From positions 887,386-909,699 of the forward strand of contig BFEA01000265.1 of the NCBI GenBank assembly GCA_003427395.1: 22,314 nt of DNA, read 5' to 3'. Under the pieces are notes generated by a model, which saw only the letters and a program-made list of their open reading frames with translations, searched no databases and had not been told where the DNA came from. Numbering within the stretch: the stretch's first letter is position 1; each line of letters opens with the position of its first letter. Position numbers and translations under genes: made by a program. This DNA comes from Chara braunii (lineage: Eukaryota; Streptophyta; Charophyceae; Charales; Characeae). Positions 19,185 to 22,314 of the stretch are shown piece after piece.

Positions 19185-19689
19185 CTATCGCACGTCTATG
19201 GGCACCTGAATGAAAAAAGAGGGTTCTTCCGGTGCATCAGTCGTGGTTGGCTTTGTATTTGGTGCGACCGAGCATCTCCAACACACATCAAAGATGTTCG
19301 AGATGGTCCTCAAGGTCTGGCTATAGACGAGAGTGTCGTTCAAGTAGACCAGCACAAACTGGTCCAGCATCACGCGGAACTCGTTGGTCATCACGGATTA
19401 AAAGTCGTCGAGGCATTGGTGAGTCGGAAAGGCATGACCACCCACTCAAAATGCCCATACCGCGTCTTGAACGCTGATTTGTAGCGATCTTGCGGGTGTA
19501 TCGAGATTTGATGATAGCCCGACTTCAAGTCCAACTTGGAAAAATACTTTGCCCCGCCCAAACGCTCAGAAGATCGTCGATGTGAGGAAGAGGCCCCGCA
19601 TTCTTGACGGTTTGCATGTTGAGCTTGTGATAGTCAATGCACAAGCGAAGGTCCTTGTTCTTCTTCCGTACAAGAAAACCGGCGCAAAA
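19185..19689 (-). pseudogene. Ty3/gypsy reverse transcriptase core (catalytic site mutated)
   Basis: The RT resumes with an APV-like codon set, then VRKKNKDLRLCIDYHKLNMQ and TVKNAGPLPHIDDLL. The LDLKSGYHQI and FEWVVMPF regions are recognisable over more than one frame, and MTNEFRVMLDQFVLVYLNDT follows. The catalytic YLDD is YLND, so the first Asp is Asn. A frame change follows in the SQTL region. The last recognisable residues lie near 19200. Confidence 0.85.
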
Positions 19690-19971
19690 CCTCAAATTGA
19701 CGGCCCAGTGGCCTCTCCATCAGTCCCTAAGTGTGGTCAGTACTCATAACGTTCGGGTAGCGAAGCTTACACTTGTTCAATAGTTCGTCGTGGCTTTCTT
19801 CCCTGTACCTTTCCGCTCGAATTCAGAGAGTTGCCAGCTCTCTTTTAAAGGTGCAGGAGTCTACTGAGCATCGCAGCATAGGCAGGCCTTGCATCCGGTT
19901 TCAATTGTTGTCCATTTCGTGGGCAACGACCATTTCACGTCCTACGACGTTTATAGGTCAACGGGTCACAC
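19690..19971 (-). other. Unassigned part of the insertion inside the gypsy RT
   Basis: About 282 bp between the cob fragment and the point where the RT resumes. On the minus strand one frame reads RAERYREESHDELLNKCKLR then YPNVMSTDHT, with stops on both sides, which looks like decayed coding sequence. It matches neither the expected RT residues nor cob as far as I can tell. Confidence 0.45.
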
Positions 19972-20127
19972 TAAGGTTGCGTTATCCACTGAGAAGCCTC
20001 CCCATAACCAAGTTACTATGGTGTCTCCTACAACAGGTATTGCACTAGCTAAACTTGTAATTACAGTAGCTCCCCAAAAACTCATTTGTCCCCATGGCAA
20101 CACATACCCAATAAAAGCTGTTACAAT
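19972..20127 (-). pseudogene. cob: Mitochondrial cytochrome b (cob) fragment inserted in nuclear retroelement DNA
   Basis: 156 bp, 52 codons without a stop, reading [20 protein letters not shown], then [20 protein letters not shown] and [12 protein letters not shown]. This is the conserved [13 protein letters not shown] block of cytochrome b, which lies in the Qo region of respiratory complex III, and the residues after it have the form found in land-plant and charophyte mitochondrial cob. The reading stops matching directly after NATL, and begins directly after the gypsy SSSPY codons. The fragment is far too short to be functional. Its base composition (AT-rich, TTA/ATA/GTA codons) differs from the flanking element. 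It is a NUMT or, less likely, an assembly chimera. Confidence 0.9.
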
Positions 20128-20359
20128 ATGGTGAGCTACTAGGGCAGATCCCATCCTTATCCAACAAGTCATCGAGTTGTGCGTTGGGAACTGCGAGCTC
20201 TTCCTCACTCATGCGATAGATGCAACCCTTCGGCGGCACGACACCGACCTCAAGTATGATCTCATGGGAGATCGACCGATCTAGCACCACACCGGTAGGA
20301 TAATCGAAGACGTCAGCAAACTCGTCAAGCAACCGCACCACTCGGGGGTCCAAAGACAA
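20128..20359 (-). pseudogene. Ty3/gypsy reverse transcriptase, N-terminal part
   Basis: The frame reads LLDEFADVFDYPTGVVLDRS, then ISHEIILEVGVVPPKGCIYR and [19 protein letters not shown], ending at GICPSSSPY. These are the standard residues leading into the RT fingers of Ty3/gypsy elements (usually W-I-x-P-S-x-S-P-Y-G-A-P-V). The sequence leaves the retroelement directly after SSSPY, where mitochondrial cob begins. Confidence 0.88.
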
Positions 20360-20965
20360 GTCCGTAGGTGAAGATTCGGTCGTCGTGACGGTCCGAAGAA
20401 AACAAAGGCCGATTTCTTTGGTCCGCTCGTAAGCACAAATGGCCTGAAACTATTTGGCCGTCACAACTTGGCACCGGATCGAAGGATGCGAATGAGGAAT
20501 TGTACACGGGACTTCGGCCCCGAAAGCGTCGCGAATGGTAAGTATCCGCCGATGGAAGTTGTCCGTGTGGTCCGCACTCGCAAGGCAAGGCATCCCCAAA
20601 ATGATGTCGAAGTCCGTGTCCAACACGTCAAAGGTCACCAGCTCGCATGCATGTCGTGCGAATTAAACCGGCACGGCCTCGATATAGCGATCAAGAAATT
20701 GTTGTGTCCGACCGTCCGCCATCTTGACCATCGTAGGATGTGGCTTCCTTCGAACTTATGCGCCAAGGCCGACCCTTTTTTGTATAAAGGATTGGCTCAT
20801 GAAATTGCGAGTCACACCGCTATCCAACAAAGTGCTGCAGGATACTTGCCCAACTTGGATGCAGACATAAAGGAGTGTTGCCAGTGTTGGACCCCGCGGC
20901 CCTCGATCGGTCGGGTGCCGACCCGTCGACTGATCAGCTGGTCGGGGGTCGTCGGCACCCCACAA
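20360..20965 (-). pseudogene. Ty3/gypsy protease (retropepsin) and linker
   Basis: The aspartic protease processes the retroelement polyprotein. The catalytic triad is visible in LLDSGVTRNFMSQSFIQK (Asp codon at 20824-20822; the usual DSGAT is DSGVT here). About 80 residues later comes DTDFDIILGMPCL, the conserved ILGMPWL-type end of retropepsin with Trp replaced by Cys. In-frame TAA codons lie just after VGLGA (around 20758-20756) and before FARHACELV, and a TAG follows RCQVVTAK near 20452-20450. The same reading frame then continues into the RT region. Confidence 0.85.
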
Positions 20966-21477
<512 letters not shown>

Positions 21478-21488
21478 CAGGGTCACCA

Positions 21489-21534
21489 GCCCGTACGTAC
21501 GGAGGTCCCTGGGCCGACCTCCGTACGTACGGGC
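21489..21534. repeat. Perfect inverted repeat, 19-bp arms, 8-base spacer
   Basis: The left arm GCCCGTACGTACGGAGGTC (21489-21507) and its exact complement at 21516-21534 are separated by CCTGGGCC. Each arm also contains the self-complementary CCGTACGTACGG. It lies just inside the left terminal repeat of the transposon. Confidence 0.95.
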
Positions 21535-21592
21535 GTTCGGGGTCCTGTACGGGGTCCGAACCCGGAGGCCTCCGGCCCCCGCCAAAAATGAT

Positions 21593-21950
21593 TTCGGGGC
21601 CTAAAAATAAATTTGTTTTTCTGATTTTTTTTTTTTTGAGTTCTCTGTAACGTGAGGTACATTCCTATAAATTTTCAAGTCATTTGGCTCAACCAAATAG
21701 GAATTAAAAATCGCCAAAGATGACGGTGTCAAAACGTGCTCGCCCATACTTTTTTTCACTTTTTGCTTTTTGTTTTCACTTTAGTTCGGGGTCTAAACAA
21801 TTTTATTATTTTTTGAAACTTTTTTAGTGGGTTTTGCATGATGTGAATTACACATCTGTAAATTTTCAGGGCATTTAGCTATGCCCAAAAAAATGGAAAA
21901 TCGCCAAAGATGGCGGTGTCGAAAACGTGCTCCCGCACTCACTAAATTTA
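21593..21950. repeat. Diverged direct duplication inside the transposon, ~192-bp unit
   Basis: Copy 1 runs from TTCGGGGCCTAAA (21594) and copy 2 from TTCGGGGTCTAAA (21786). Both contain TAAATTTTCA, then ATCGCCAAAGATG(A/G)CGGTGTC and AACGTGCTC in the same order. Confidence 0.8.
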
Positions 21951-22244
21951 ACTCTTTTTTTATTTTTTAAATTTTTTGTTATTTTTGTTATTAGTATTTG
22001 TTCTCTGTATTTTCTTTTTTTCAAATTTGGTAAGGAATTTGGATGTAATGCTCAGGAAAAACTTGTTTAATTTAGTTTTCTTCATAACATATCTTTTTTC
22101 CAGAATTTTTTTAGTTTTCCTTTTTTTTTTTTTTTTTTTTTTTTTTGGGTCCACGTTCGGCCCGAACGACCGAACGCATCCCCAAGGGGTCCCATACGTT
22201 CGGGCGTTCGGCCCGTCCCGAACGCCGGTTACCCTGTATATATA

Positions 22245-22282
22245 CTGTCTCTTATACACATCTAGATGTGTATAAGAGACAG
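22245..22282. other. Nextera mate-pair junction adapter (assembly artefact)
   Basis: CTGTCTCTTATACACATCT at 22245-22263 is directly followed by AGATGTGTATAAGAGACAG at 22264-22282. These are the two 19-base Tn5 mosaic ends joined tail to tail, exactly the circularisation junction of Nextera mate-pair libraries. Sequence on the two sides was joined in the library preparation. It is not part of the genome. Confidence 0.98.
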
Positions 22283-22314
22283 GTAAAGGCCTCGTGTTCT
22301 TGATGGTTTGCACG
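22283..22314 (-). pseudogene. Ty3/gypsy RT fragment beyond the adapter, chimeric placement
   Basis: On the minus strand the last 32 bases read VQTIKNTRPLP, matching the QTVKNAGPLP motif of the RT at about 19590-19620. It is another, slightly different gypsy copy whose real location is unknown, because an adapter separates it from the rest of the window. Confidence 0.7.

Larger units (their letters stand above)
19185..20965 (-). mobile_element. Ty3/gypsy LTR retrotransposon pol relic, interrupted
   Basis: Minus-strand order is protease, linker, RT start, a 438-bp foreign insertion, then the RT core. Nothing matching gag, RNase H, integrase or LTRs was recognised inside the window. The left end (about 19185-19200) stops soon after the YxDD region, and the right end runs into C-rich sequence and the 114-C run. 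From 20965 to 20128 a single frame is kept with only three stop codons, so that part is fairly young; the RT core beyond the insertion has several frame changes. Confidence 0.85.
21478..22236. mobile_element. Non-autonomous DNA transposon (MITE-like) with terminal inverted repeats
   Basis: The left end is CAGGGTCACCAGC (21478) and the right end, inverted, is CAGGGTAACCGGC (ending at 22236): 11 of 13 identical. Both ends are flanked by TATATATA (21470-21477 and 22237-22244), compatible with an 8-bp hAT-type duplication or a TA duplication, though the locus is AT-repeat rich. No transposase frame lies inside the 759 bp. Both ends are GC-rich with repeated GTTCGG/CCGAAC motifs, while the interior is AT-rich. 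The superfamily is not assigned. Confidence 0.65.

Noticed and set aside
21960-22313. 117-residue minus-strand frame containing SYTHLDVYKRQ
   Set aside because: Created by the Nextera junction plus a poly-Lys run from the T tract; an artefact.

Overview
The window looks like nuclear DNA from a green plant or streptophyte alga. It is dominated by decayed transposable elements and has visible assembly artefacts. Three things support this origin. The LINE ORF1 has the plant L1 layout: a DUF4283-like region followed by a CCHC knuckle. A fragment of mitochondrial cob has plant-type residues (for example [14 protein letters not shown]). There are candidate GT-AG exons, long microsatellites and an N gap. 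A large charophyte genome would fit, but that is a guess; nothing here fixes the species.

Layout. At 3-371 is a relic of a Tc1/DDE-type transposase that has lost its catalytic core. 372-1179 is non-coding and holds a 41-bp tandem repeat. 1180-9434 (+) is LINE-A, a nearly full-length L1-type retrotransposon (ORF1, ORF2 with endonuclease, RT and zinc finger, 3' UTR, poly(A)) broken by many frameshifts and stops. 9435-11942 separates two LINEs; it holds a few exon-like open segments of an unrecognised gene, a ~37-bp tandem repeat, a 300-bp polypyrimidine tract and a 235-bp N gap. 11943-16310 (-) is LINE-B, a 5'-truncated relative of LINE-A with its own poly(A). The two LINEs lie tail to tail and their 3' ends form an inverted repeat.

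16311-19184 holds simple repeats, a three-copy repeat around a shared 19-bp core, a candidate minus-strand first exon with a membrane segment, an 11-bp-arm hairpin and a 148-bp tandem duplication. 19185-20965 (-) is a Ty3/gypsy pol relic (protease, RT). It is split between two adjacent RT motifs by a 438-bp insertion, 156 bp of which is mitochondrial cytochrome b. 21052-21165 is an unbroken run of 114 C. 21478-22236 is a non-autonomous DNA transposon with terminal inverted repeats, flanking TATATATA and subterminal palindromes.

At 22245-22282 lies an exact Nextera mate-pair junction sequence (two Tn5 mosaic ends head to head). The last 32 bases are therefore joined by library chemistry and need not be contiguous with the rest. 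No intact gene was found. No gene system acts together here beyond the internal logic of each retroelement, and all of those are inactivated.
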